A stretch of DNA of 39,568 bases from an uncultured Clostridia bacterium (GCA_947631185.1 CANRKJ010000024.1:1-39568); one strand, 5' to 3'; shown: positions 1-8,588, counted from the stretch's first letter. Made by a program: numbers and translations. Notes: generated by a model not told the origin, from the letters alone.

Positions 1-546
1 CCAATCTATATCTTCTCTATCTATTTCTCCATTTACTACGATATCGCCTGCTTTTTTCTCTACTTCTCCTTCGATTCTGCTTTCGCTATTTTGAGCATAA
101 CGAATCATATGGGTTAAGTCTATTTGTGTTGCTTTCCCATCTCCATCTATATCCCCTGCTACTGAGATTTTATATTTTCTTCCATTTTGAGTATATACCG
201 CATACATTCCTGTTTTTACTATTCCTGATTCTACTTTTTCAGTTGCGTCGTTGTTTGTATACAGTTCTACTCCTTGTTCCATATTGCCTTTAAAAGACTC
301 TACCGTTGTTTCTGGTCTCACCCTTGAAATTACTTCATCTGTTACAAGATATATTGTACTTTCTGGGTTATCATCATTTTCTGCTTTTAATTTATCAATA
401 AAAAGTCTCTCCTCTTCTGATAAATTCATTTCCCTGTCTTTTAAATTGCTTTTGTTTACATTGACTATTTGTAATGACGCGATAATTGCTATTGCAAATA
501 GTATTCCGATAAAACCCAATTTTGCAAATTTGGTTACTTTCTTCAT
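1..546 (-). CDS. Secreted dockerin-like protein (3' part outside window)
   Basis: The first 182 codons are open to the window edge, so the protein is truncated here. It starts at an ATG at 546 preceded by an AAGGAGAAGGA-type ribosome binding site. Residues 7-30 form one hydrophobic segment after a Lys-rich start, which fits a signal peptide or membrane anchor. Residues 131-143 read GDIDGDGKATQID, an exact dockerin/EF-hand calcium loop with Asp at loop positions 1, 3, 5 and 12, followed by a helix (LTHMIRYAQ). A second, weaker loop starts near residue 167 (GDIVVNGEIDRED) and lacks the acidic residue at loop position 3. Type I dockerins are pairs of such loops that bind cohesins, and a cohesin-like gene lies just upstream on the same strand. 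The pairing of the two proteins is inference. The missing C-terminus could carry a further dockerin or other domain. Confidence 0.7.
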   Translation of the reverse strand, partial: MKKVTKFAKLGFIGILFAIAIIASLQIVNVNKSNLKDREMNLSEEERLFIDKLKAENDDNPESTIYLVTDEVISRVRPETTVESFKGNMEQGVELYTNNDATEKVESGIVKTGMYAVYTQNGRKYKISVAGDIDGDGKATQIDLTHMIRYAQNSESRIEGEVEKKAGDIVVNGEIDREDIDW

Positions 547-777
547 TTCCTTCTCCTTTAGATAGATTAATATATATATTTTTAGATACTTATATAATAA
601 ATATTATTTTTTTTAATGTAAATTACATAATATGTAATCTTATAAATATATAAATTGTACTATTTTACGGATTTAAGAAAAGCAAAATCTAGTTTACATT
701 TGTATATTTTTTTTATTAAATTTATTTAATAATTTTGGTGTTTTTCAAGGGAAATAGCAGTTACAAATATGTTTTTG

Positions 778-799
778 GCGGGCGCCCATCGGACGCCCG
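778..799. repeat. GC-rich hairpin repeat, single copy
   Basis: This is a shortened member of the GGGCGC-loop-GCGCCC hairpin family found across the window. It lies in the AT-rich gap between the dockerin gene start and the cohesin gene end. Apart from this and the neighbouring repeats, the stretch 547-1280 contains no convincing gene. Confidence 0.75.
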
Positions 800-858
800 A
801 AAAAATATTAATTTTATAATATGAAATATTTAAAATAAACAATTTGATTTATAAAATT

Positions 859-884
859 TGTAGGGGCGTTCATTGGACGCCCGC
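859..884. repeat. GC-rich hairpin repeat, single copy
   Basis: The stem is GGGCGT/ACGCCC around a TTCATTGG-type loop, with the conserved TGTAG leader on one side. It is a compensated variant of the commoner GGGCGC/GCGCCC stem. Confidence 0.85.
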
Positions 885-977
885 AAAAAATTTTATCTTT
901 CCTCTTATTTCCTGTTTGGCAATTTTTTATTGTATGAATATATATTTTTTTATTTTATATTATTTATTTTGTGTCTG

Positions 978-1200
978 GCGGGCGCCCACTTGGAGGCTGT
1001 TGAAAAAGTCGATTATTTTAAATTTTACAAAAAGTACAAATTTTTTATCCCCACTTTTGCTTTAGATTTAATATAAAATTATAAATTTATCTCCACTTTA
1101 TATGACATTTTTGAATAAAATAGGGATTCAGTTTTGGTAAACATAATTTTTACAAAAAATTTGCACTTTTTCAACAGCCTCCCCACTTGGCGCCCCTACA
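978..1200. repeat. Hairpin repeat interrupted by a MITE
   Basis: The left part (978-991) and right part (1183-1200, ending CGCCCCTACA) are the two halves of one hairpin-family repeat. They are separated by a 191-bp insertion. CCACTT, extendable to CCACTTGG, is present on both sides of the insertion as the likely target duplication. Confidence 0.75.
992..1182. mobile_element. MITE-like element with perfect 18-bp terminal inverted repeats
   Basis: The ends are GGAGGCTGTTGAAAAAGT (992-1009) and its exact reverse complement (1165-1182). The flanks carry CCACTT at 986-991 and 1183-1188, or CCACTTGG if the terminal GG/CC is counted as target. The interior is AT-rich with no meaningful reading frame, so the element is non-autonomous and needs a transposase elsewhere in the genome. 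Ends of the GGCTGTTGAAAAAGT type resemble those of some transposase-encoding insertion sequences, but the family was not checked. It lies inside a hairpin repeat and therefore arrived after that repeat. Confidence 0.8.
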
Positions 1201-1247
1201 TTTCATATTATTTCTCTTATTTCACGTTATATTTTATATTTTCAAGC

Positions 1248-1273
1248 TGTACGGGCGTTCATCGGATGCCCGC
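1248..1273. repeat. GC-rich hairpin repeat, single copy
   Basis: The stem GGGCGT/ATGCCC keeps pairing through a G-U wobble. It lies directly beyond the terminator of the cohesin-like gene. Confidence 0.8.
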
Positions 1274-1282
1274 ATATTGAAT

Positions 1283-1320
1283 AAAAAAACAAAAGTTAGC
1301 TTTTAGATAACTTTTGTTTT
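1283..1320 (-). terminator. Rho-independent terminator of the cohesin-like gene
   Basis: A 10-bp perfect stem (ACAAAAGTTA at 1289-1298, TAACTTTTGT at 1308-1317) is followed on the minus strand by a run of seven T. It begins about 10 bases after the stop codon of the gene ending at 1329. Confidence 0.8.
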
Positions 1321-1328
1321 TTTATTTT

Positions 1329-2234
1329 TTATTTTGTTTTGTCATTTTCATCTTTTTCTTTATTTTTATCTTTATCTTTATTTTTCTTAATTATAAAAAT
1401 CACTATACCTGCAATCGCTATTGTTACCACAGATACTATAACAGTTATATCACCAGTATTAATTTTTCCTTTATTTGTTTTATCTTTTTTACTTGAATTT
1501 GTTTTTAAAGAATTACTATTATTTTTATTTGAAGTATTTTTATCTTTACCTGTATTTGTATTGTTTTTATCTATATTTGTATTATTTCCATCTGTATTAG
1601 TATTAGTTTCATTTTTTTCGGTATTTGTATTTGTATCTTCTTTATCAGTGTTAGTATTATTTTCATTTGTATTAGTATTAGTCTCATTTGTATTAGTATT
1701 TGTATTAGTCTCATTTTTATCAGTATTTGTGTTATTTTGATTTTCATCATCATCAGTATTATTTATTTTAAATTTGATTATTCTTTCGCCTTCATCTATA
1801 AGTTGTGTACCATCATTTGATGTAATCTCTGATATCTTTATTTCTGTTTCTTGTTTTGGTATATTATTTTTTACTTTTAATTTTATCTTACCAACATCCT
1901 CTTTTTCAGTTTGACCTTCTACCATTTTTGAAATTAGAAATTTTCCATATCTATCTCCAGATTCTGTATTGTACGTTATTTCCCATCCATTTACATTCTG
2001 CATTTCTACATTTTCAAATATTTTGTCATCATATTTTAACCATGCTTCTATTACATTTATTCCTTTTTCTACATTTATATTATCTATTGACATTGTTATA
2101 ATTACTTCATCACCTGGTTTTAGTTCTTCCTTGTTAGCGCTAGCATTAAAATCCAAAGTTGATGCATTTACTACATTTGCATTTAAAAGAAATAGTATTA
2201 AAATTAGTGCTGTTGATATTATTTTTTTACTCAT
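1329..2234 (-). CDS. Membrane-anchored cohesin-like surface protein
   Basis: The protein is 301 aa, starting at ATG 2234 with a clear AAAGGAG site. Residues 1-24 are a signal peptide ending near VNA-S. Residues about 25-160 resemble a cohesin domain: an LDFNAS start, the KPGDEVIITMSIDNI strand pair typical of cohesin strands, and a WLKYDDKIFENVEM segment. Residues about 161-250 are a low-complexity Asn/Thr/Asp/Glu linker of NTNTDKNE-type units, a common surface spacer. The C-terminus is a transmembrane segment (ITVIVSVVTIAIAGIVIFII) preceded by KINTGD and followed by a long Lys-rich tail. The TGD-membrane-basic order resembles a sortase signal with an atypical motif, or it may simply be a membrane anchor. 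It would display a cohesin outside the cell, and a dockerin-like protein is encoded next to it. Confidence 0.72.
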   Translation of the reverse strand: MSKKIISTALILILFLLNANVVNASTLDFNASANKEELKPGDEVIITMSIDNINVEKGINVIEAWLKYDDKIFENVEMQNVNGWEITYNTESGDRYGKFLISKMVEGQTEKEDVGKIKLKVKNNIPKQETEIKISEITSNDGTQLIDEGERIIKFKINNTDDDENQNNTNTDKNETNTNTNTNETNTNTNENNTNTDKEDTNTNTEKNETNTNTDGNNTNIDKNNTNTGKDKNTSNKNNSNSLKTNSSKKDKTNKGKINTGDITVIVSVVTIAIAGIVIFIIKKNKDKDKNKEKDENDKTK

Positions 2235-2333
2235 TAGTATATTCTCCTTTCTTCTGTTGTAAATCTATAAAAATTATACATTTATTATTGTATTTTGTAA
2301 ATATTTATATTTAAGTTTTTTAGTGTTTTTATT

Positions 2334-2693
2334 GCGGGCGCCCGGTGAGCGCCCGTACATTTTTTTTATCTTTCAAACCATTCGATAAATTCCACATACA
2401 ATATATATATAATTTTTGATATGTGTATTTGTTTGGCGGGCGCCCAATGAGCGCCCCTACATTTTTTATTTTTCAAAACATTCGATGAATTCCACATACA
2501 ATGTATATATAATTTTTGATATGTGTATTTGTTTGGCGGGTGTCCGATGAACGCCCGTACATTTTTTCCAAACATTCAATATACATCCATGCATCATATA
2601 TTATTTTCTTGCGGGCGCCCAATGAGCGCCCGTACATCATTTATAATAATTTCAAATATATTTTCTTGCGGGCGCCCGGTGAGCGCCCGTACA
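2334..2693. repeat. Array of five GC-rich hairpin repeats
   Basis: Copies start near 2334, 2435, 2535, 2611 and 2668, all in the same orientation (GCGGGCGCCC then GAGCGCCC then GTACA or CTACA). The first three share long flanks including ATATATAATTTTTGATATG, so 2360-2560 is a tandem duplication of a unit of about 99 bp. The array fills the space between the cohesin gene start and the end of the SseB-domain gene. No gene is supported here. Confidence 0.85.
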
Positions 2694-2772
2694 TATTTTC
2701 CAAACATTCAATGAATATCCATACATCATATATAATTTTTGAGCAGTTTTACTTTGTGGTTAAAATATATTA

Positions 2773-3594
2773 TTATTTAATTTTCGTTATATCTTTAATA
2801 ATTTTTTTGTCTAAAACTAAATTAACTCCAAATGGATCAATTACTAGACCATCAATTTTATAATCTTCTGTTAACAAAATATTAACATAATTATTAAATT
2901 TAATTCTATCAACATTTATATTATCTTCTTTTATCCATTTTTTTAATTCTATCATACTTGTAAAAGCTGTCACTAGTCTTTCGTTCTTTGAATTTAATAT
3001 AATAGCAACTGATTTTCTGTTATTATTTTCTTTTATAGGACAATAAAAAGTATAACCTTTAATTTCTTCAATCATCTTTTTGAAATTTTCAATATTTTTA
3101 TTCTGTTTCCATGTATTAATTTCATTAAGAAGATTTTCATTTTGTTCCTTTTTCAATTTATTAGTTATATTATTAAGAGCATTGTTGTTATTAGATGATT
3201 CATATATATATAATAATCCATATAACTTCAATGTAAAATCTTCAAAAAGCTTTTGCCCCTCTTTGTTACATTCATTTCTATTTATTCTATATGTTTTATT
3301 GTTTATTTTTAAATTAAACTCATGATTAGATGAAGACTTAATTGATGCACCTTTATTAACTAGCATTTTCTCTATATTATCTAAATTATCTTCTATCATT
3401 TTTTTTACTTTATTAATAAAATACATATCTTTATTATTTTCTTTTTCTTCTTTTTCATTCTCTATATAAAAAGTATCATTAAACATTGTAATACTTATAT
3501 AATGAGGATTATTAGGCATACGAGTACCATCGAAAAAAATAAAATAAAAATCCTCTTCATTTAAATTTTCTAATCTTTCTTTTTTATTCTTCAT
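2773..3594 (-). CDS. SseB-domain protein with unknown N-terminal region
   Basis: The protein is 273 aa, starting at ATG 3594 with a GGGAG site about nine bases upstream. Residues from about 185 to the end fit the SseB N-terminal-type domain: FYCPI, AIILNSKNERLVTAFTS, an ELKKW segment, a YVNILLTED segment, and the hallmark DGLVIDPFGVNLVLDKKII near residues 250-268. This domain is widespread in Firmicutes and its biochemical role is not defined. Residues 1-180 are charged, partly helical, and not recognised. There is no signal peptide, so it is probably cytoplasmic. It is transcribed alone, with hairpin repeats behind it. Confidence 0.7.
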   Translation of the reverse strand: MKNKKERLENLNEEDFYFIFFDGTRMPNNPHYISITMFNDTFYIENEKEEKENNKDMYFINKVKKMIEDNLDNIEKMLVNKGASIKSSSNHEFNLKINNKTYRINRNECNKEGQKLFEDFTLKLYGLLYIYESSNNNNALNNITNKLKKEQNENLLNEINTWKQNKNIENFKKMIEEIKGYTFYCPIKENNNRKSVAIILNSKNERLVTAFTSMIELKKWIKEDNINVDRIKFNNYVNILLTEDYKIDGLVIDPFGVNLVLDKKIIKDITKIK

Positions 3595-3963
3595 AAAATT
3601 TTGCTCCCTTCTTAATTAAACTATAAATTATTCGAGTATATTTTTTTCTTTTTATTACAATTTTTATACCATCTTATTTCTTCAAAAGCACTTATTTGCA
3701 TGTTTTTCCTATAAATTATTTTTTTATAATTATACCATAAAAATTTAAAATATGAATATTTTAGAAAAAATTTTTCAAATTTAAAAATATTTTTATATTT
3801 CATATTTTCATTTCTCTTTCTTCTTTTTTTTATCTGCTTTTCTGTGTCTAACATAATATTATTTTACCTTTCAAAGTCTCTAATTATATTATGAATTACT
3901 GGCAAAAAATTAAGTGCATATGAGGTTTCTGCTCGTCCATATTCACTTTTGCAGATAATATGT
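3595..3963. other. AT-rich intergenic stretch, no gene supported
   Basis: The stretch is very AT-rich and contains only a short Lys/Tyr/Phe-rich minus-strand frame (3621-3854). That frame has a poorly placed ribosome binding site and no recognisable features, and I do not count it as a gene. Confidence 0.5.
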
Positions 3964-3993
3964 AAAAAAACGGCTGAATACTCAGCCGTTTTT
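3964..3993 (-). terminator. Rho-independent terminator, probably bidirectional
   Basis: The stem AACGGCTGA (3969-3977) and TCAGCCGTT (3982-3990) has a four-base loop, with an A run on one side and a T run on the other. It lies about 50 bases after the stop codon of the minus-strand gene ending at 4042. Confidence 0.85.
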
Positions 3994-4041
3994 AATGAAT
4001 GGGCAATCATCCATTATAAAATAAAATTAAATTAAATTTAA

Positions 4042-4617
4042 TCAAGCCTCTAAATATGCAGGCTCAGATTCATCCAATAATTCCTGTATATCATCTGGAA
4101 TTGATTCACCAAGAATAATTGATAATATATTTACTGCAGTATTAGCATACTCCCAATTTAAAGAATAAACCAGTCCCCCTTCATCAAACAATTTTCTAAG
4201 ATTATTCCACGTAACAGGGCACATATTATTCTCTAATAATTCTACCATGTCCTTATACAAACTTATCACTGCCTTATTGCGAATATAGTATGCAGGACAT
4301 CCAGAATTTAATTCGAGGTATTCAGCTTTCCACTTCTTTATATAGTGGGAGATCCAGTAATCAACAGCCTCTTCTATTTCCGGAAACGAAGAATAATATT
4401 CAAGAAGTTCCTTCGATTCCCAAGAGCTCGCCCTAGATAGCATAATTGCCAAAAGGGGTTTAGATATTTTTTCTCTTGGTACCCATAAACCGCACATACA
4501 TGCCCACAGAGCATCAATATCTGAATACGTTTTAGGGTCCTTCTTTCTAAGTTCCTCTGCCATTACCTCTGGTTCTAGCTTTTCAAATGGATACCGTTCA
4601 AAATCATTAACGTTCAT
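4042..4617 (-). CDS. Hypothetical protein, compositionally foreign
   Basis: The protein is 191 aa with no recognised family. It starts at ATG 4617 with a strong AGGAGG site. It is helical and acidic, with several Trp and Cys residues (ALWACMCGLWVP near residues 37-48; SGCPAYYIRNKA near 104-115). It has no signal peptide or membrane segment. Two 60-base lines inside the gene counted 38% and 43% G+C, while a line in the neighbouring fliB-like gene counted 20%. Codon choice is correspondingly less A/T-biased than in the neighbours, which suggests horizontal acquisition. It has its own terminator and stands alone between oppositely oriented genes. Single small soluble genes of this kind are often immunity-type or phage-derived, but nothing in the sequence proves that. 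Confidence 0.8.
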   Translation of the reverse strand: MNVNDFERYPFEKLEPEVMAEELRKKDPKTYSDIDALWACMCGLWVPREKISKPLLAIMLSRASSWESKELLEYYSSFPEIEEAVDYWISHYIKKWKAEYLELNSGCPAYYIRNKAVISLYKDMVELLENNMCPVTWNNLRKLFDEGGLVYSLNWEYANTAVNILSIILGESIPDDIQELLDESEPAYLEA

Positions 4618-4886
4618 ATTAAAACCTCCTAATTAGGTTACGTTTATTATTCGTATGGTCCAATAACTGCCTATTGAACAGAGTTGTTTCCAACAACATA
4701 TTTTTTATTATAACATGATTTACATAAGATTTCAAGAGTTATATTTCTACTGTATTTATTAAAAAATTTATAACACAATATATAAATTACTTTTATTTAA
4801 ATAAAAAATTAAGTATAATAAATAATATCTAAAAATAATTATATAAAATTGATTTTTGGTTAAGTTTGCACTTGGGAGATGAATAA

Positions 4887-5954
4887 ATGAAAATTGTATT
4901 TCCAACATACTATAAAAAATTTCATTGTATTGCTAATAATTGTAAAAATAATTGTTGTTCTGCTGGATGGGAAATTGATATAGATAATAAAACACTAAAT
5001 TTATATAAAAATACTTCTGGAGAATTAGGGAAAAAACTGAAAAATAATATTGACTATTACAAAACTCCTCATTTTAAATTAGAAAAAAATGGAAAATGTC
5101 CATTCCTAAATAATGAAAATCTCTGTGAAATTTATATAAAACTCGGTGAAGATAAATTATGTGATATATGTAAAGAACATCCTAGATTTTACGAATATTT
5201 TTCAGGAATAAAAGAAGGTGGAATCGGATTATGTTGTGAAGAATCCGCAAGAATTATTCTTAATGAAACACAACCTTTTTCTACTTATGAAATTACTATT
5301 AATGATAAATCCTGTGAACATTATAATCAAAACATATATGACTATTTACATAAAGCAAGACAAAAAATAATAAAATATTTAGAAAATACTAAATTACCTA
5401 TCTTGTTCCGTATACGTGATGTTCTTTGGTATACTCATACACTCCAACAAAATATTGATTTTAACTTATTAGATGATGAAAACATTTTCACTGTAAACAC
5501 CTACTCAAATTCTGATTTAAAGCCAATATTAGAATTCTTTTTAAATTTAGAGCCTAATGATATAAATTGGTTTAAATATATAAAAAAGTGTATAAACCTT
5601 ATAGATATTTATAATTTAAAAAAATTAGAGTTTGAAAATTTAAATCCCGAGATATCTTTATATCTAAAAAATATATCAATATATTTCATATGGAGATATT
5701 TTATGAAGGGAACTTTTGATAAAGATATTCTTTCAAAAGTAAAATTGATGGTAATAAGTATTTCAATTTTAAAATACCTATTTTTCTGCAAATGGATAGA
5801 AAATAAAAATATTAATTTTTCTGATTACATAGAAATAGTCACAAAATATTCAGAAGAAATAGAATATAGCGAGGAAAATTTGAGTGCATTAGAAAAAATT
5901 TCATATGATTTAGATATATTTGATACCGAATATTTGTTAGGATTAATGCAGTAG
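4887..5954 (+). CDS. fliB: FliB-family flagellin lysine-N-methylase homologue
   Basis: The protein is 355 aa, starting at ATG 4887 after a GGGAG site. The N-terminal third carries the family's cysteine pattern: CIANNCKNNCC followed by SAGWEI (residues about 14-30), CPFLNNENLCEIY (about 72-84), LCDICKEHPRF (about 93-103) and GLCCEESARIIL. FliB proteins methylate lysines of flagellin in Salmonella, and these cysteines probably bind metal or an Fe-S cluster. Clostridial homologues are common, often away from flagellar genes, and their substrates are mostly untested. No flagellin is present in this window, so the actual target is unknown. The C-terminal half is less conserved and helical. The gene is followed at once by a hairpin-repeat array. 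Confidence 0.85.
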   Translation: MKIVFPTYYKKFHCIANNCKNNCCSAGWEIDIDNKTLNLYKNTSGELGKKLKNNIDYYKTPHFKLEKNGKCPFLNNENLCEIYIKLGEDKLCDICKEHPRFYEYFSGIKEGGIGLCCEESARIILNETQPFSTYEITINDKSCEHYNQNIYDYLHKARQKIIKYLENTKLPILFRIRDVLWYTHTLQQNIDFNLLDDENIFTVNTYSNSDLKPILEFFLNLEPNDINWFKYIKKCINLIDIYNLKKLEFENLNPEISLYLKNISIYFIWRYFMKGTFDKDILSKVKLMVISISILKYLFFCKWIENKNINFSDYIEIVTKYSEEIEYSEENLSALEKISYDLDIFDTEYLLGLMQ

Positions 5955-5971
5955 TTATTTATGTTTTTTCT

Positions 5972-6350
5972 GCGGGCGCCCGATGAGCGCCCCTACATTA
6001 TTTATAATAATTTCAAATATATTTTTTTTGCGGGCGTCCAATGAACGCCCCTACATTATTTATAATAATTTCAGATATATTTTTTTCTGCTGGCGTCCGA
6101 TGAGCGCCCATACATTATTTATAATAATTTCAAATATATTTTTTTTGCGGGCGTCCAATGAACGCCCCTACATTATTTATAATAATTTCAAATATATGTT
6201 TTTCTGCGGGCGCCCGATGAGCGCCCCTACATTATTTATAATAATTTCAAATATATTTTTTTTTCGGGCGCCCGATGAGCGCCCCTACAGAATATGTATG
6301 ATTTTGAAATATGAAAATATTTTTCGCTGGCGCCCGATGAGCGCCCAACA
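5972..6350. repeat. Seven-unit tandem array of hairpin repeats, 59-bp period
   Basis: Copies start near 5972, 6031, 6090, 6148, 6207, 6265 and 6326. Both the 19-bp hairpin core and the intervening sequence (TTATTTATAATAATTTCAA and neighbours) are conserved for most units. Units alternate between GGGCGC/GCGCCC and GGGCGT/ACGCCC stems. The array fills the convergent gap between fliB and the next minus-strand gene. It is not CRISPR, because the spacers are copies of each other. Confidence 0.9.
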
Positions 6351-6358
6351 GTAATCAA

Positions 6359-8167
6359 TTAACGTCCTGGGTTTTGTCCGTCTGCGGAAAATTGTATAGC
6401 AATTTTTCTGTGGAATGATTTATTATCTTTAATATGAAATTCACCTTCTTGTATTTTTTTCATTATTTCATCTTTACTAATTGGTTGCAATCCATTATCG
6501 GCACACCATATATAGTAAATTAATTCATCATCTTGTTTTAAATATAATATTGGAACTAGCTTTACCCTATTATCAACTATTTTATACAAATTATTTGATA
6601 AATTAATTTGTTTATTCTTATAATTTGACTCTAATAAAATATCTCCAGCCAAAACATTTACATCATTATCTTTTTTATATAAAATATAAATTAAATTTTT
6701 TAAACAATCATAGACAATAGATTCATCATCTTTATACTTTGAAGAAACTGCTAGTGTAATAATATTTATAAGTTCAAGCTTTTTCTTATTTACTTCATTA
6801 ATATTTTGACCAGTTATATTTTGAAGAAAATCCGGAATATTATTTGTTTTTTCCATAAATTTTATAATATCCCTACAAATTTCTAATTCTCTATCAGAAC
6901 AACTTAACTTCTGTAATTCACTATTTGCTTGGCTTTCTTTATCAATATTGCTTCTTTTTGTATGAAATTTTCCTAATAAAGAAACTGCACTTTTAATCGA
7001 TTTTCTTTCATCATCATAAAATTCTTTTTGCATTTTTATAATTTGATCTTCATATAAAAATTCGTTATTATAATAATATCTATTTCTAGTTTGACCTTTA
7101 TCATTTGCATCTACCATATAAAAAAGGTTGGGATCTAAATCTAACTTTGCTCTACTAATATCACAAATATCAAATAACTGATGTTTATTAAAACTATTAT
7201 AAGTACCATCAGCAACATACATATTATTATTATCATCAAAAAAAACTACTTTTTTATGTAAAGAATTTAAATTCGATACATAAGATCTAAACCCTTCTTT
7301 AGCTAGTAAATAAGCATATGCTTCTGCCCACGATTTACCAGTTACATAAGTATCTATAGAAGAATCTAAAGATTCGTTATTTGTATTTTGATTAGATAAA
7401 TAAAATGTAGGATTATAAATTACATTTTTATTCAAATTTTTATATAATTCATAAGGTAAATTTTCTCTTTTCACATCTTCTGGAATACCAGCATAAACTT
7501 TTTTAACTAAATCTTTTGAAATTCTCGTTTCCATATCCATATCTGATAAGCTGTAGGAATTATTCAATTTTCCAATTGCATCACTTAAATAACCAATATT
7601 CCTATTTATGATAGGATTCAAATTTACCTCATCTAAAACAACTAATTTAGATAATAAATTAAAAACATCTTGCCATATTGGATTTTTCACAATGTTATTA
7701 TCTAAATAATTCGCAACTAACTCTTTAGTTTTATCATTATCTTTGACAATATCTAATATATTTTTAAGATTTGATGAAAATTCTTTATTTTTAGATTCTT
7801 TGAATGTTTTAAATAAATATAATATATTTGTTTTTCCATTAGACATAAATCCACACAAAAATATTCTTGTTAATTCTTTGTTTGAAAATTTATATCCCAT
7901 TTTTATCATTAATAAAGCTATATTAAATGCACTAGTAATATATCCATTACTCATACATACATTGCTATTAATAAGATTAAATTTTTTAACCATATTTATT
8001 TTTTTATGTTTACTATTTATTTTTTTATTTTTAGATATAATAAAGTTGAAAGCATTTTCATCTTTTATAATCTTTAATAAAGAAAAAAAGTTTTTCGACA
8101 AATATTCATCAGAATCTTTATCAAAATCTAAATTTCCTAAAAAATCTTCTATCTCTTTATTGTTCAT
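6359..8167 (-). CDS. Large protein with degenerate transglutaminase-like core
   Basis: The protein is 602 aa, starting at ATG 8167 with GAGG about ten bases upstream. The N-terminal 250 residues are helical and unrecognised. Residues about 275-335 resemble a transglutaminase/protease core: SWAEAYAYLLAKEGF aligns with the helix that normally carries the catalytic Cys, LHKKVVFFDD with the His strand, and MYVADGTYN with the Asp strand. The Cys position appears to be Gly or Ser (TGKSW), so the domain is probably inactive or misassigned. The C-terminal 200 residues are helical and end in ADGQNPGR. There is no signal peptide. Similar proteins with dead transglutaminase folds can be binding modules. 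The function is unknown and the fold assignment is tentative. Confidence 0.6.
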   Translation of the reverse strand: MNNKEIEDFLGNLDFDKDSDEYLSKNFFSLLKIIKDENAFNFIISKNKKINSKHKKINMVKKFNLINSNVCMSNGYITSAFNIALLMIKMGYKFSNKELTRIFLCGFMSNGKTNILYLFKTFKESKNKEFSSNLKNILDIVKDNDKTKELVANYLDNNIVKNPIWQDVFNLLSKLVVLDEVNLNPIINRNIGYLSDAIGKLNNSYSLSDMDMETRISKDLVKKVYAGIPEDVKRENLPYELYKNLNKNVIYNPTFYLSNQNTNNESLDSSIDTYVTGKSWAEAYAYLLAKEGFRSYVSNLNSLHKKVVFFDDNNNMYVADGTYNSFNKHQLFDICDISRAKLDLDPNLFYMVDANDKGQTRNRYYYNNEFLYEDQIIKMQKEFYDDERKSIKSAVSLLGKFHTKRSNIDKESQANSELQKLSCSDRELEICRDIIKFMEKTNNIPDFLQNITGQNINEVNKKKLELINIITLAVSSKYKDDESIVYDCLKNLIYILYKKDNDVNVLAGDILLESNYKNKQINLSNNLYKIVDNRVKLVPILYLKQDDELIYYIWCADNGLQPISKDEIMKKIQEGEFHIKDNKSFHRKIAIQFSADGQNPGR

Positions 8168-8216
8168 TAAATTTATACCTCAATAATTTATTTACATAAA
8201 GTAAATTATACTATAT

Positions 8217-8459
8217 TTAACTATTCTTTCCTTCTTTTATAATATTAACTATTCCTTCACCATGCATATAAACTTTAACATCAGGCAATATTCTTTCTCT
8301 TTTTAAAGCTGAAACAGATGTAGGCATTAAAACTAGAATTTTATCTAATTCATCATTTGTAAAAACATAAGCTGGAGGTAGATTTTTTTCCTTTGCAACT
8401 TTTTTTCTAAATTCTATTAAATTATTTCTTATATTCTTTACCTGTTCTCTAGATACCAT
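8217..8459 (-). CDS. Small stand-alone HRDC-domain protein
   Basis: The protein is 80 aa, starting at ATG 8459 with a good AAAGGAG site. Almost the whole protein fits an HRDC (helicase and RNase D C-terminal) domain: EFRKKVAKEKNLPPAYVFTN, then DELDKILVLMPTSVSAL, with a C-terminal helix. In RecQ helicases this domain helps bind nucleic acid. Here it is unlinked to a helicase. It lies 49 bases downstream of the start of the 602-aa gene's neighbour region on the same strand and may be transcribed with it. A nucleic-acid-binding role is inferred from the fold only. Confidence 0.65.
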   Translation of the reverse strand: MVSREQVKNIRNNLIEFRKKVAKEKNLPPAYVFTNDELDKILVLMPTSVSALKRERILPDVKVYMHGEGIVNIIKEGKNS

Positions 8460-8588
8460 TTTTTCCTATCTCCTTTAATACTCATAAATACTATTTTAAC
8501 ACAAAAAATCTATTTAGTATACAATTTTTTTCTTTCTAACACAAAATATTATTAGAAACATATTATATAATTGATGGAGGTAGATATA

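Noticed and set aside
2516-2863. Frames rich in RAPNERPY or GRPMSART motifs
   Set aside because: These are translations of the hairpin repeats; the same motif appears at 5983, 21191 and 26340.
3621-3854. 77-codon minus-strand frame upstream of the SseB-domain gene
   Set aside because: Ribosome site is about 14 bases away, composition is that of random AT-rich DNA, and no domain is recognised.
5972-6350. Possible CRISPR array (regular repeats of about 25 bp with about 35-bp spacers)
   Set aside because: The spacers are near copies of one another, the repeat cores vary, and there are no cas genes. It is a tandem array of hairpin repeats.
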